A stretch of 64,000 nt of DNA from Nocardia jinanensis. Its GTDB lineage: Bacteria > Actinomycetota > Actinomycetes > Mycobacteriales > Mycobacteriaceae. Every line of letters begins with the position of its first letter. Within the stretch, counting starts at the first letter, position 1. The notes under the pieces were generated by a model, which saw nothing but the letters and a program-made list of their open reading frames with translations, ran no database searches and was not told the DNA's origin. The stretch lies in assembly GCF_014645735.1 (NCBI RefSeq), contig NZ_BMMH01000009.1:220901-284900 (forward strand). The letters are read 5' to 3'. Position numbers and translations under genes: made by a program. Positions 8,320 to 15,646 of the stretch are shown piece after piece.

Positions 8320-9426
8320 GTGACCGGCGAGGGCGAAGGTAGAGAGCGTGAACCCGACCGGGCGGATTTCGGACCTCCCACCGGCGAGTTCGGTCCGCCG
8401 GTGTCGGAGTTCGGTCCGCCGACGGGTGAGCTACCGGTGCCGGGCTGGAAGCCGACTCCGCGCCCGGAGGATTCCGGGCTGACATGGCGGCCGGCCGGTG
8501 GCTCGGGAACCTCGGCTCCTGTTCCTCCGCCTGTTCCGCCACCGCCGCCGCAGTATCGTGCCCCGGACAGTTCCACTCCGGTGCAGCGGCCTGCTCCGGC
8601 CGATTCCCGCCCGGTGCAGCGGCCTGCTCCCGGCGCACCTGATCCGGACTCGACCACGGTCCGTCATCAGATCCCGCCGGAACCGACTGCGCGCGATACT
8701 TCCGAGCGTGCCCAGGAGCCGGATCAGGCCACGGTCCGCCACCAGACGGGACCGGACCTGCGCTGGCCGTCGCCGAACCAGCCGAACCAGTCCGGTGGGA
8801 CCGATCCGGCCGCGGCTTCGACGCGGCCCCGGCCGGGTGGTTTGTCCTGGGACAGCGATCCGATCGCGCAGCGGCTCACCCCGCAGTCGGTGGCCGGTGC
8901 GCTGTCGCAGAAACCACGCCGCAAGGTCCCGGTCGGCAGGATCGTGACGGTGGTCGCGGTGTTGATCGCTGTGGTCGCGGTAGGGGTGGCGATCGTCGAA
9001 GTGAGTGGCGGTGACGATGAACCGTCGGCACCTCCGGTCGCCGATTCCGCGCTGAGCTGCCCCGCGAGCGAAGAGGACGGGGTCATCGTCGGTGACGGGG
9101 TCGGGGATACGACCAGCGGCGCGGGGGCCGTTCTCGGATTCCAGCACCAGTTCTATGTGGAGCGCAGCGGTGTCGGGGCCCGTCAGTTCGTCGCGCCGGA
9201 TTCGCCCGCCATCTCGAGCGCGGAGACGATCCAGGACGCGATCGACACGCATATCCCGGCGGGTACCGAGCATTGCGTGCGGATCACCGAGCGGGCACCG
9301 GCCTCTTTCGACGTCGATCTCACCGAATTGCAGCCGAGCGGTAAAAAGACTGTGTACAAGCAGACGGTGACCACGGTGGATCGGGACGGCAAAACCGTGC
9401 TGTGGGTGATCGCGGACCGGCGCTGA
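8320..9426 (+). CDS. Single-pass membrane protein with proline-rich cytoplasmic region and external domain
   Basis: The protein has 368 residues. Residues 1-200 are low-complexity (Pro, Arg, Asp, Gln) with repeated FGPPTGE-like and VQRPAP units. A basic stretch and a hydrophobic helix (VTVVAVLIAVVAVGVAIVEV) follow at about residues 207-228. The last 130 residues form a probable external domain beginning LSCPA and ending VLWVIADRR; it has two cysteines that may pair. The layout resembles actinobacterial membrane-anchored proteins with a short secreted domain of unknown function. The GTG start has GGAAGGG 7 nt upstream. Confidence 0.8.
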   Translation: MTGEGEGREREPDRADFGPPTGEFGPPVSEFGPPTGELPVPGWKPTPRPEDSGLTWRPAGGSGTSAPVPPPVPPPPPQYRAPDSSTPVQRPAPADSRPVQRPAPGAPDPDSTTVRHQIPPEPTARDTSERAQEPDQATVRHQTGPDLRWPSPNQPNQSGGTDPAAASTRPRPGGLSWDSDPIAQRLTPQSVAGALSQKPRRKVPVGRIVTVVAVLIAVVAVGVAIVEVSGGDDEPSAPPVADSALSCPASEEDGVIVGDGVGDTTSGAGAVLGFQHQFYVERSGVGARQFVAPDSPAISSAETIQDAIDTHIPAGTEHCVRITERAPASFDVDLTELQPSGKKTVYKQTVTTVDRDGKTVLWVIADRR

Positions 9427-9441
9427 TCCCAGTATGTGAAA

Positions 9442-9460
9442 TCACCATGCCAAATGGTGA
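9442..9460. promoter_or_regulatory. Palindrome TCACCAT-N5-ATGGTGA, probable operator
   Basis: A perfect 7-bp inverted repeat with a 5-nt centre lies in an AT-rich patch 51 nt before the aminotransferase start. Its size and placement fit a dimeric repressor site better than a terminator, although it is also only 15 nt after the preceding stop. Confidence 0.45.
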
Positions 9461-9510
9461 AAATTCGTGGGATGATCGGGTGAACTACCTGGTAATTCCC
9501 CGGAGGCCCC

Positions 9511-10716
9511 ATGTCGCACTACGAACCGCCGCTGGCCGGCAAGCTGGCCGGCCTCACCAGCTCAGCAATTCGTGATCTGCTGAAGCTCACCGCCGATCCG
9601 AATATCGTGAGCCTGGCCGGAGGTCTGCCCGACGCCGAACTCATGCCCGGTGCGCGGATCGCCGCCGCCGCCGAATCGGCACTGCGCGACAGCGCCGCGC
9701 TCCAGTACACCGAGTCCCCGGGGTGGGGCCCGTTGCGTGAGGTACTGGCCGGCCGGGAATCGGACCGGCTCGGGCGCCGGGTCGATATCGCCGAGGTCTT
9801 CGTGACCCACGGTTCGCAGCAGGCGCTGTCGCTGCTCGCGGAAGTGCTGCTGGACCCGGGTGCGCTGGTGGTGGTCGAGGACCCTGCCTACGTCGGCGCT
9901 CTACAGGTGTTCCGGGCGGCCGGGGCTCGGATAGTCGCGGTACCACTGGACGACGAGGGGCTGCGGGTGGACCTGCTCGCGGATCTGATCGCGGGTGGGG
10001 AACGACCGGCCGTCGTGCACACCGTGAGCAATTTCCACAATCCGGGCGGGGTGACCATGAGTCCGGGTCGCCGGCAGGCGCTGGCGGCGCTGGCCGAGGA
10101 ACACGGGTTCTGGGTGATCGAGGACGATCCGTACGGCGAACTGTGGTTCGACCGGCCCGCGCCCGCGCCGGTGGCCTCGTATGCGAAGTCGGTGATCCGG
10201 CTGTCCTCGGCATCGAAGATCATCGCGCCCACGCTGCGGGTGGGCTGGATGGTGGCTCCGGACCGGGTGTGCCGGGCCGTGGAACTGCTGAAACAGGGCG
10301 CCGACCTGTGCGGTTCGGCATTGACCCAGCAGATCGCGGCTGATCTGCTCACCGATACCGCCTGGCTCGCCGGTCATATCGAGACCGTCCGCGGTGTGTA
10401 CGCGGTGCGCGCCAAGGCCCTGGTCGAGGCCGCGCGGGACAACTTCGGCGATACGTTGCGCTGTTCGGCGGCTTCCGGAGGCATGTTCGTCTGGGCCGAG
10501 TTCACCGACGGCACTGATACCGCCGAGTTGCTGCCCCGGGCGCTCGACGCCGGTGTGGCCTTCGTACCGGGCCGGGCGTTCGCGGTGCGCAAGCCCTACG
10601 CGAACGCCATGCGGATGTGTTTCACCACCGCCGCGCCGGAAGTGCTCACCGAGGCGATGTCTCGGTTGGCCGTGGCCGCCGGGCACCGGGTACCGGTTCA
10701 ATCCGCCCAGTTGTAG
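9511..10716 (+). CDS. PLP-dependent aminotransferase (fold type I, LysN/MocR-core type)
   Basis: This 401-residue class I/II aminotransferase carries the PLP lysine in SSASKIIAPTLRVGW (Lys236) and the SNFHNPGG segment that contacts cofactor phosphate and substrate. SLAGGLPD near residue 34 is typical of the 2-aminoadipate/valine-pyruvate aminotransferase-like group related to the MocR C-terminal domain. No GntR-type HTH is attached. The ATG has GGAGG 5 nt upstream. The substrate is uncertain; an aromatic or branched amino acid or 2-aminoadipate is possible. Its last 19 bases overlap the convergent glpK gene. Confidence 0.9.
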   Translation: MSHYEPPLAGKLAGLTSSAIRDLLKLTADPNIVSLAGGLPDAELMPGARIAAAAESALRDSAALQYTESPGWGPLREVLAGRESDRLGRRVDIAEVFVTHGSQQALSLLAEVLLDPGALVVVEDPAYVGALQVFRAAGARIVAVPLDDEGLRVDLLADLIAGGERPAVVHTVSNFHNPGGVTMSPGRRQALAALAEEHGFWVIEDDPYGELWFDRPAPAPVASYAKSVIRLSSASKIIAPTLRVGWMVAPDRVCRAVELLKQGADLCGSALTQQIAADLLTDTAWLAGHIETVRGVYAVRAKALVEAARDNFGDTLRCSAASGGMFVWAEFTDGTDTAELLPRALDAGVAFVPGRAFAVRKPYANAMRMCFTTAAPEVLTEAMSRLAVAAGHRVPVQSAQL

Positions 10717-12194
10717 GTGCGTTCGACCGCCTTGTTCCAGTCGCCGAGCCGGGAATCGCGTTCGGCGGCGGACATGGTGGGGGTCCAGGTTTTGTCCGCG
10801 GTCCAATTGGCCCGGATATCGTCGGTACCCGACCAGTATCCGACCGCCAGCCCGGCCGCGTACGCGGCCCCGAGCGCCGTGGTCTCGTTGACTTGCGGGC
10901 GCACGACCGGTAGGTCGAGGATATCGGCCTGGAACTGCATGAGCAGGTCGTTCTCGACCATCCCGCCGTCGACCTTGAGCGCGGTCGCCTCCAGATCCAG
11001 CGACCGGGCTTCGGCGTCGGCGCGCATGGCGTCCATCACTTCGCGGGTCTGGAAGGCGGTCGACTCCAGGATCGCGCGGGCGAGATGGGCCTTGGTGACG
11101 AACCGGGTGAGACCGGCGATCACCCCGCGGGCGTCGGGCCGCCAGCGTGGGGCGAACAGACCGGAGAAGGCCGGGACTATGTACGCGCCGCCGTTATCGT
11201 CCACTGTGCGCGCGAGGTCTTCGATCTCCGCGGCCGCGGAGATGATGCCGAGATTGTCCCGGAACCACTGCACGAGGGCGCCGGTGACTGCGATCGACCC
11301 CTCCAGCGCGTACACCGGCGGCTGTTCGCCGAGCCGGTAGCAGACCGTGGTGAGCAGGCCGTGCTCGCTGAATACGGGGGTGGTGCCGGTGTTGAGCAGC
11401 ATGAAGTTGCCGGTGCCGTAGGTGTTCTTGGCCTCGCCCGGAGCCAGGCACGCCTGGCCGAACATCGCGGCCTGCTGGTCGCCGAGGATGCCCGCGACCG
11501 GCACCCCTGCCAGCGGGCCCGCGCCGATCTCCGCGTAGATCTCCGAGGAGCTCCGGATCTCCGGAAGTATCGCGATGGGCACCCCGATCTCCGCGCAGAT
11601 CCGCTCATCCCAGGCGAGCGCGCGCAGATCCATCAGCAGGGTGCGCGAAGCGTTGGTGACATCGGTGATGTGCCGGCCGGTCAGCTTCCACAGCAACCAG
11701 CTGTCCACGGTGCCGAAACACAGCTCGCCGGCCTCGGCGCGCTCCCGAGCACCCGGCACGGTGTCCAGGATCCAGCGCACTTTGGGCCCGGAGAAGTAGG
11801 TGGACAGCGGTAGTCCGGTGCGTTCGGCGTAGCGCGCCGCGCCGGACGTCCCGGCGAGTTCGGTGCACAGGCGGTCGGTGCGGGTGTCCTGCCAGACGAT
11901 GGCGTTGTGCACGGGCCGTCCGGTGTCGCGTTCCCAGACGACGGTGGTCTCGCGTTGATTGGTGACACCGACCGCCGCGATATCGGCGGCGGTGATCCCC
12001 GCCTCGTCCAGGACCGCGCCGAGGACGAATTCGGTATTGCGCCACAGCGTTTCCGGATCGTGTTCGACCCAGCCCGGTTTCGGGAAGATCTGATCGTGCT
12101 CGCGCTGGGCCACGCCCGCGATTTTTCCCTCCCGGTCGAACAGTATGCATCTGCTCGAGGTCGTGCCCTGGTCGATGGCGGCCACATAGCGCAT
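10698..12194 (-). CDS. glpK: Glycerol kinase
   Basis: Glycerol kinase makes sn-glycerol 3-phosphate with ATP and traps glycerol in the cell. All family blocks are present over 498 residues: IDQGTTSSRC (phosphate 1), NQRETTVVW and IVWQDTR (glycerol site), YGTGNFMLLNTG, and the C-terminal VDGGMVENDLLMQ (adenosine). It is divergent from glpD, whose product oxidises the glycerol 3-phosphate, with a 293-nt control region between. Its 3' end overlaps the convergent aminotransferase by 19 nt, so there is no room for a dedicated terminator. Confidence 0.97.
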   Translation of the reverse strand: MRYVAAIDQGTTSSRCILFDREGKIAGVAQREHDQIFPKPGWVEHDPETLWRNTEFVLGAVLDEAGITAADIAAVGVTNQRETTVVWERDTGRPVHNAIVWQDTRTDRLCTELAGTSGAARYAERTGLPLSTYFSGPKVRWILDTVPGARERAEAGELCFGTVDSWLLWKLTGRHITDVTNASRTLLMDLRALAWDERICAEIGVPIAILPEIRSSSEIYAEIGAGPLAGVPVAGILGDQQAAMFGQACLAPGEAKNTYGTGNFMLLNTGTTPVFSEHGLLTTVCYRLGEQPPVYALEGSIAVTGALVQWFRDNLGIISAAAEIEDLARTVDDNGGAYIVPAFSGLFAPRWRPDARGVIAGLTRFVTKAHLARAILESTAFQTREVMDAMRADAEARSLDLEATALKVDGGMVENDLLMQFQADILDLPVVRPQVNETTALGAAYAAGLAVGYWSGTDDIRANWTADKTWTPTMSAAERDSRLGDWNKAVERTYNWAD

Positions 12195-12339
12195 GGCAGG
12201 AGGCTAGCGTAATCCGGTACGGCGGTGACTGCCGTCTCCTCGTGACGGCGCACCGTGTTTTTCCGCCTACGCTGTAGATCGGAAGCGGGAATCCACAGCT
12301 GAACTCAGTCGATCGCGTACTCCAGGAGTCGAACCGATG

Positions 12340-12487
12340 ATGCGATACTGCGATACTGCGATACCTCCGCCTTCGCTGCGGCCTCCGCGGATCGTATGTA
12401 TCTGTTTCGAGGGAGGACAGTGATGCGATACCTCCGCCTTCGCTGCGGCCTCCGCGAATCGTATGAACCTGCGCTGAAGGAGGGACG
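12340..12487 (+). repeat. Tandem leader repeat (family B), two copies of about 67 bp ending in a Shine-Dalgarno
   Basis: The core at 12358-12398 recurs at 12425-12465 with two mismatches; both begin GCGATACCTCCGCCTTCGCT and end ATCGTATG. Each copy is followed by a purine-rich box (GGGAGGA at 12411; AAGGAGGGA at 12478) and an ATG. Three near-identical 8-bp units (GCGATACT) precede copy 1. A third copy with the same order of elements precedes the gene starting at 61931. Confidence 0.85.
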
Positions 12488-12491
12488 ATGA
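12423..12491 (+). CDS. Possible 22-codon leader ORF overlapping the glpD start
   Basis: An ATG five bases after GGGAGGA opens 22 codons whose TGA overlaps the glpD ATG as ATGA. A similar 27-codon frame (12340-12423) ends in TGA overlapping this ATG. Both arise from the tandem repeat. The peptide is basic and Arg/Leu-rich with one Cys. The homologous repeat at 61.9 kb keeps no equivalent stop, so translation coupling here may be incidental. Confidence 0.35.
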   Translation: MRYLRLRCGLRESYEPALKEGR

Positions 12492-14221
12492 CCATTCAGT
12501 CGGGATCTCAATTTCTCGGGCCGGACCAGCGCCGCGCGGCATGGGACCGCCTGGGCAAGGAAAATTTCGATGTGGTGGTGGTCGGCGGCGGGGTCGTCGG
12601 GGCCGGAATCGCGCTCGACGCGGCCACCCGGGGACTGCGGGTGGCGCTGGTGGAGGCGCGGGATCTGGCGTCGGGAACGTCGAGCCGGTCGTCCAAGATG
12701 TTCCACGGGGGCCTGCGGTACCTGGAACAGCTCGAATTCGGGCTGGTTCGCGAGGCGCTGAAGGAACGCGAACTGTCCATGTCGCGGCTCGCGCCGCATC
12801 TGGTGAAACCGCTGCGCTTCCTCTATCCGCTCACCCGGCGCGCGTGGGAGCGGCCCTATGTCGCGGCGGGACTGTTCCTCTACGACACCATGGGGGGCTC
12901 GAAGTCCGTTCCAGGGCAGCGGCATCTGAGTCGGCACGGTGCACTGCGGCTGGCTCCCGGCTTGCGGCGCACCTCGATGGTCGGCGGGATCAGCTACTAC
13001 GACACGGTCGTCGACGACGCCCGCCACACCATGACCGTCGCCCGCACCGCGGCCCACTACGGCGCGGTGATCCGCACCTCCACCCAGGTGGTGGGATTTC
13101 TGCGGGAGGCCGACCGGGTGGTCGGCGTGCAGATACGCGACAGCGAAGACGGGACCACCGGTGAAGTCCGGGGCCATGTGGTGATCAACGCGGCCGGAGT
13201 GTGGACCGACGAGGTGCAGGCGCTGTCACAGCAGCGGGGCCGGTTCCATGTGCGGGCGTCCAAGGGCGTGCACATCGTGGTCCCGCGTGACCGGATCGTC
13301 AGCGACGCCGCGATCATCCTGCGGACCGCCACCTCGGTGTTGTTCGTGATCCCGTGGGGTGCGCACTGGATCGTCGGCACCACCGATACCGAATGGAACC
13401 TCGACCTGGCCCACCCCGCCGCCACCAAGGCCGATATCGACTACCTGCTGGAGCGGGTGAACGAGGTATTGGTCACTCCGCTCACCCATGCCGATATCGA
13501 CGGTGTGTACGCGGGTCTGCGGCCGCTGCTGGCCGGGGAGAGCGACGAGACCTCGAAGCTCTCGCGTGAGCACGCGGTCGCGCGGATCGCGCCGGGACTG
13601 GTGGCGATAGCGGGTGGGAAGTACACGACCTACCGGGTGATGGCCTACGACGCGGTGGACGAGGCCGCCCAGGACATCCCGGCCCGGGTATCTCCCTCGA
13701 TCACCGAGAAGGTGCCGCTGCTGGGTGCCGACGGATACTTCGCGCTGGTCAACCAGACCGTGCAGCTGGCCGAGGAGTACGGGGTGCACCCGTACCGGGT
13801 GAAACATCTGCTGGACCGCTACGGCTCGCTGATCGACGAGGTCATGGCGCTGGCCGCGGACCGGCCCGATCTCAAGCAACCGATTGCCGCGGCCCCCTCC
13901 TATCTCAGGGTGGAAGCGGTCTACGCGGTGGCCGCGGAGGGCGCGTTGCATCTGGACGATGTGCTCGCGCGACGCACCCGGATCTCCATCGAATACCCAC
14001 ACCGCGGCGCCGAATGCGCCGACGAGGTCGCCGGGCTCATCGGCCCGGTGCTCGGCTGGAGCGACGCGGAAACCGATCGGGAGATCCGCACCTATCTCGC
14101 CCGGGTGGACGCCGAGGTCAGGTCCCAGACCCAGCCCGACGACACCTCGGCCGACGCATTGCGTATCGCCGCACCGGAACCACGACCGGAGATCCTGGAA
14201 CCGGTGCCCTCCGACGGCTGA
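12488..14221 (+). CDS. glpD: Glycerol-3-phosphate dehydrogenase (FAD, quinone-linked)
   Basis: The enzyme oxidises sn-glycerol 3-phosphate to dihydroxyacetone phosphate at the membrane and passes electrons to quinone. Over 577 residues it shows the FAD motif VVVGGGVVGAGIALDAATRG (about residues 29-48), SSRSSKMFHGGLRYLEQ, a second FAD contact GGKYTTYR, and the C-terminal helical domain with ARRTRI. The length is normal for the family. The start is fixed by GAAGGAGGGACG just before the ATG. It is divergent from glpK, so both steps of glycerol use share one intergenic control region. Confidence 0.97.
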   Translation: MTIQSGSQFLGPDQRRAAWDRLGKENFDVVVVGGGVVGAGIALDAATRGLRVALVEARDLASGTSSRSSKMFHGGLRYLEQLEFGLVREALKERELSMSRLAPHLVKPLRFLYPLTRRAWERPYVAAGLFLYDTMGGSKSVPGQRHLSRHGALRLAPGLRRTSMVGGISYYDTVVDDARHTMTVARTAAHYGAVIRTSTQVVGFLREADRVVGVQIRDSEDGTTGEVRGHVVINAAGVWTDEVQALSQQRGRFHVRASKGVHIVVPRDRIVSDAAIILRTATSVLFVIPWGAHWIVGTTDTEWNLDLAHPAATKADIDYLLERVNEVLVTPLTHADIDGVYAGLRPLLAGESDETSKLSREHAVARIAPGLVAIAGGKYTTYRVMAYDAVDEAAQDIPARVSPSITEKVPLLGADGYFALVNQTVQLAEEYGVHPYRVKHLLDRYGSLIDEVMALAADRPDLKQPIAAAPSYLRVEAVYAVAAEGALHLDDVLARRTRISIEYPHRGAECADEVAGLIGPVLGWSDAETDREIRTYLARVDAEVRSQTQPDDTSADALRIAAPEPRPEILEPVPSDG

Positions 14222-14250
14222 ACCGTTCCGCGCCGGCGCCGCGCCACGGT

Positions 14251-14439
14251 TCAGTGAACGGCGGGGTTGTGGTTCGGAGTCGTGGTGGTCGCCGGGCCGA
14301 GCGGTACGGGGTCCGGTGCCGGCGGCGTCGCGGCGGGATGCAGCAGGAAGTAGCAGAACACCGCGGTGGCCACTATTGCCAGCACCGCGGAGAGCAACTT
14401 GCCGGTGACGGCGGCCAAGTGGACGGTTCGGGCGTTCAT
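14251..14439 (-). CDS. Small single-pass membrane protein, unknown function
   Basis: The 62-residue protein has a short N-terminus, one hydrophobic helix (LLSAVLAIVATAVFCYFLL, about residues 15-33) and a Pro/Thr/Asn-rich tail. It lies in the convergent gap between glpD and nei, transcribed with nei. The third codon positions are GC-rich as in neighbours. No family is recognised, and a chance ORF cannot be excluded. Confidence 0.5.
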   Translation of the reverse strand: MNARTVHLAAVTGKLLSAVLAIVATAVFCYFLLHPAATPPAPDPVPLGPATTTTPNHNPAVH

Positions 14440-14552
14440 GGGACCTGCTTCCGGTGCGGTACCCGTGTGTCGTCGGAAAGCGGCCGAACATTACTGCGCT
14501 CATGGCGCCCGTCACAGACATGGCAGCGGCCGGTAGGCGCCAGCGTACGGGT

Positions 14553-15332
14553 TCAGACCGGCGGGACCTGGCATTTCGGGCAGTAGTAGATACCGCGTTC
14601 CCGTCGGCTCACCCGGTCGTATCCGGGCACCGTTTCGCCCAGCATCTCCACTCGTAGCGAGGTTCCGCACCGTCGGCACGGGCGCGGGGCCCGGCCGTAG
14701 GCCAGCGGCCGCCACGGCGGTTGATGCGCGGCTCGGTGCAGTACCCGGTGCGCCTCGTGCACCAGCGCGTACAGATCGTCCACTTCGCCCACCGGGAGCG
14801 CCGGATGGACCCGGCGCAGATAGCAGATCTCGCTCCGATAGATGTTGCCGATACCGGCCAGATTGCGCTGATCGAGCAGGGCGAGGCCGATCGGCCGGGC
14901 CGGATCACGGTTCAGCCGGGCCACCGCCTCGGCGGGATCCCAGCCGGGCCCCAGTAGATCCGGCCCGAGGTTGTCGACCGCGCGGTGTTCCTCGCCGCGC
15001 CGCAGAACCTCCACCAGGCCGAGGTCGAACCCGACGGCCTCGGCGTCGGCGGTACCCAGCACGATCCGTGCGGCGACCCGCGGTTTGGTCCAGCGCTGGC
15101 CGCAGCGGAAGACCCGCCAGGTGCCCTCCATCTTCAGGTGGGTGTGCACGCTGACGGTCTCGGTGCGGACGAACAGATGCTTTCCGTAACTGCCGACGCT
15201 CTCCACCACCTGGCCGCGCAGATCGACGGTCGCGTATCGAGGTACCCGGAAATCGCTGCGGGTCAGTGTCGCACCGTCGAGCGCGGCCCGCAGTCGCGCG
15301 GCCGCGAGGAAGACGACATCACCCTCAGGCAT
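14553..15332 (-). CDS. nei: Endonuclease VIII/formamidopyrimidine-DNA glycosylase family
   Basis: This DNA glycosylase/AP lyase removes oxidised bases. The mature N-terminus would be Pro2-Glu3 (MPEGD), the catalytic pair, and HTHLKMEG is the lysine-containing loop. Residues about 150-200 form the H2TH helices (LLDQRNLAGIGNIYRSE). The C-terminus holds a zinc finger, CRRC then CPKC. The 259-residue length matches Nei1 of mycobacteria. It lies downstream of lhr on the same strand, as in M. tuberculosis as I recall, though a 282-nt repeat-bearing gap separates them. Confidence 0.92.
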   Translation of the reverse strand: MPEGDVVFLAAARLRAALDGATLTRSDFRVPRYATVDLRGQVVESVGSYGKHLFVRTETVSVHTHLKMEGTWRVFRCGQRWTKPRVAARIVLGTADAEAVGFDLGLVEVLRRGEEHRAVDNLGPDLLGPGWDPAEAVARLNRDPARPIGLALLDQRNLAGIGNIYRSEICYLRRVHPALPVGEVDDLYALVHEAHRVLHRAAHQPPWRPLAYGRAPRPCRRCGTSLRVEMLGETVPGYDRVSRRERGIYYCPKCQVPPV

Positions 15333-15520
15333 GAGCGACTGTATCTTTCGGCGTCGCCTCCGCCGCTGCGGGGCCGGGGCGTGTCCATCGGCCCGCTTGC
15401 GGCGTCGCGCCTGGACTCCTGTTCTTCACTCCGGCGCCCTGGAACCGGGGCGGCCCCGACCCCCGACGCAGACCACCCGGGATCGGGCGGAAAGTACGGG
15501 CGGGCGTGCGCCTCGAGCAT

Positions 15521-15646
15521 CTGGGTGGGCTCACGTCCCTACGAGTGTTCGATGGTCGCCGACCTGTGGACGGCCGACTTGATCGCCTGGGTGGGCTCTC
15601 GTCCCTGTCAGTGCTCAATGGTCGCCGATCGATGGACGGCCGACCG
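15521..15646. repeat. Tandem duplication of about 60 bp covering the end of lhr
   Basis: The block beginning CTGGGTGGGCTCACGTCCCT at 15521 recurs at 15587 (period 66 bp), with GATGGTCGCCGA and TGGACGGCCGAC shared. The downstream copy contains the last codons and the stop of lhr (15615). The other copy is a non-coding echo inside the 282-nt gap between lhr and nei. The rest of that gap (15333-15520) holds a diverged relative of the 4.6-kb inverted repeat and no gene. Confidence 0.8.
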
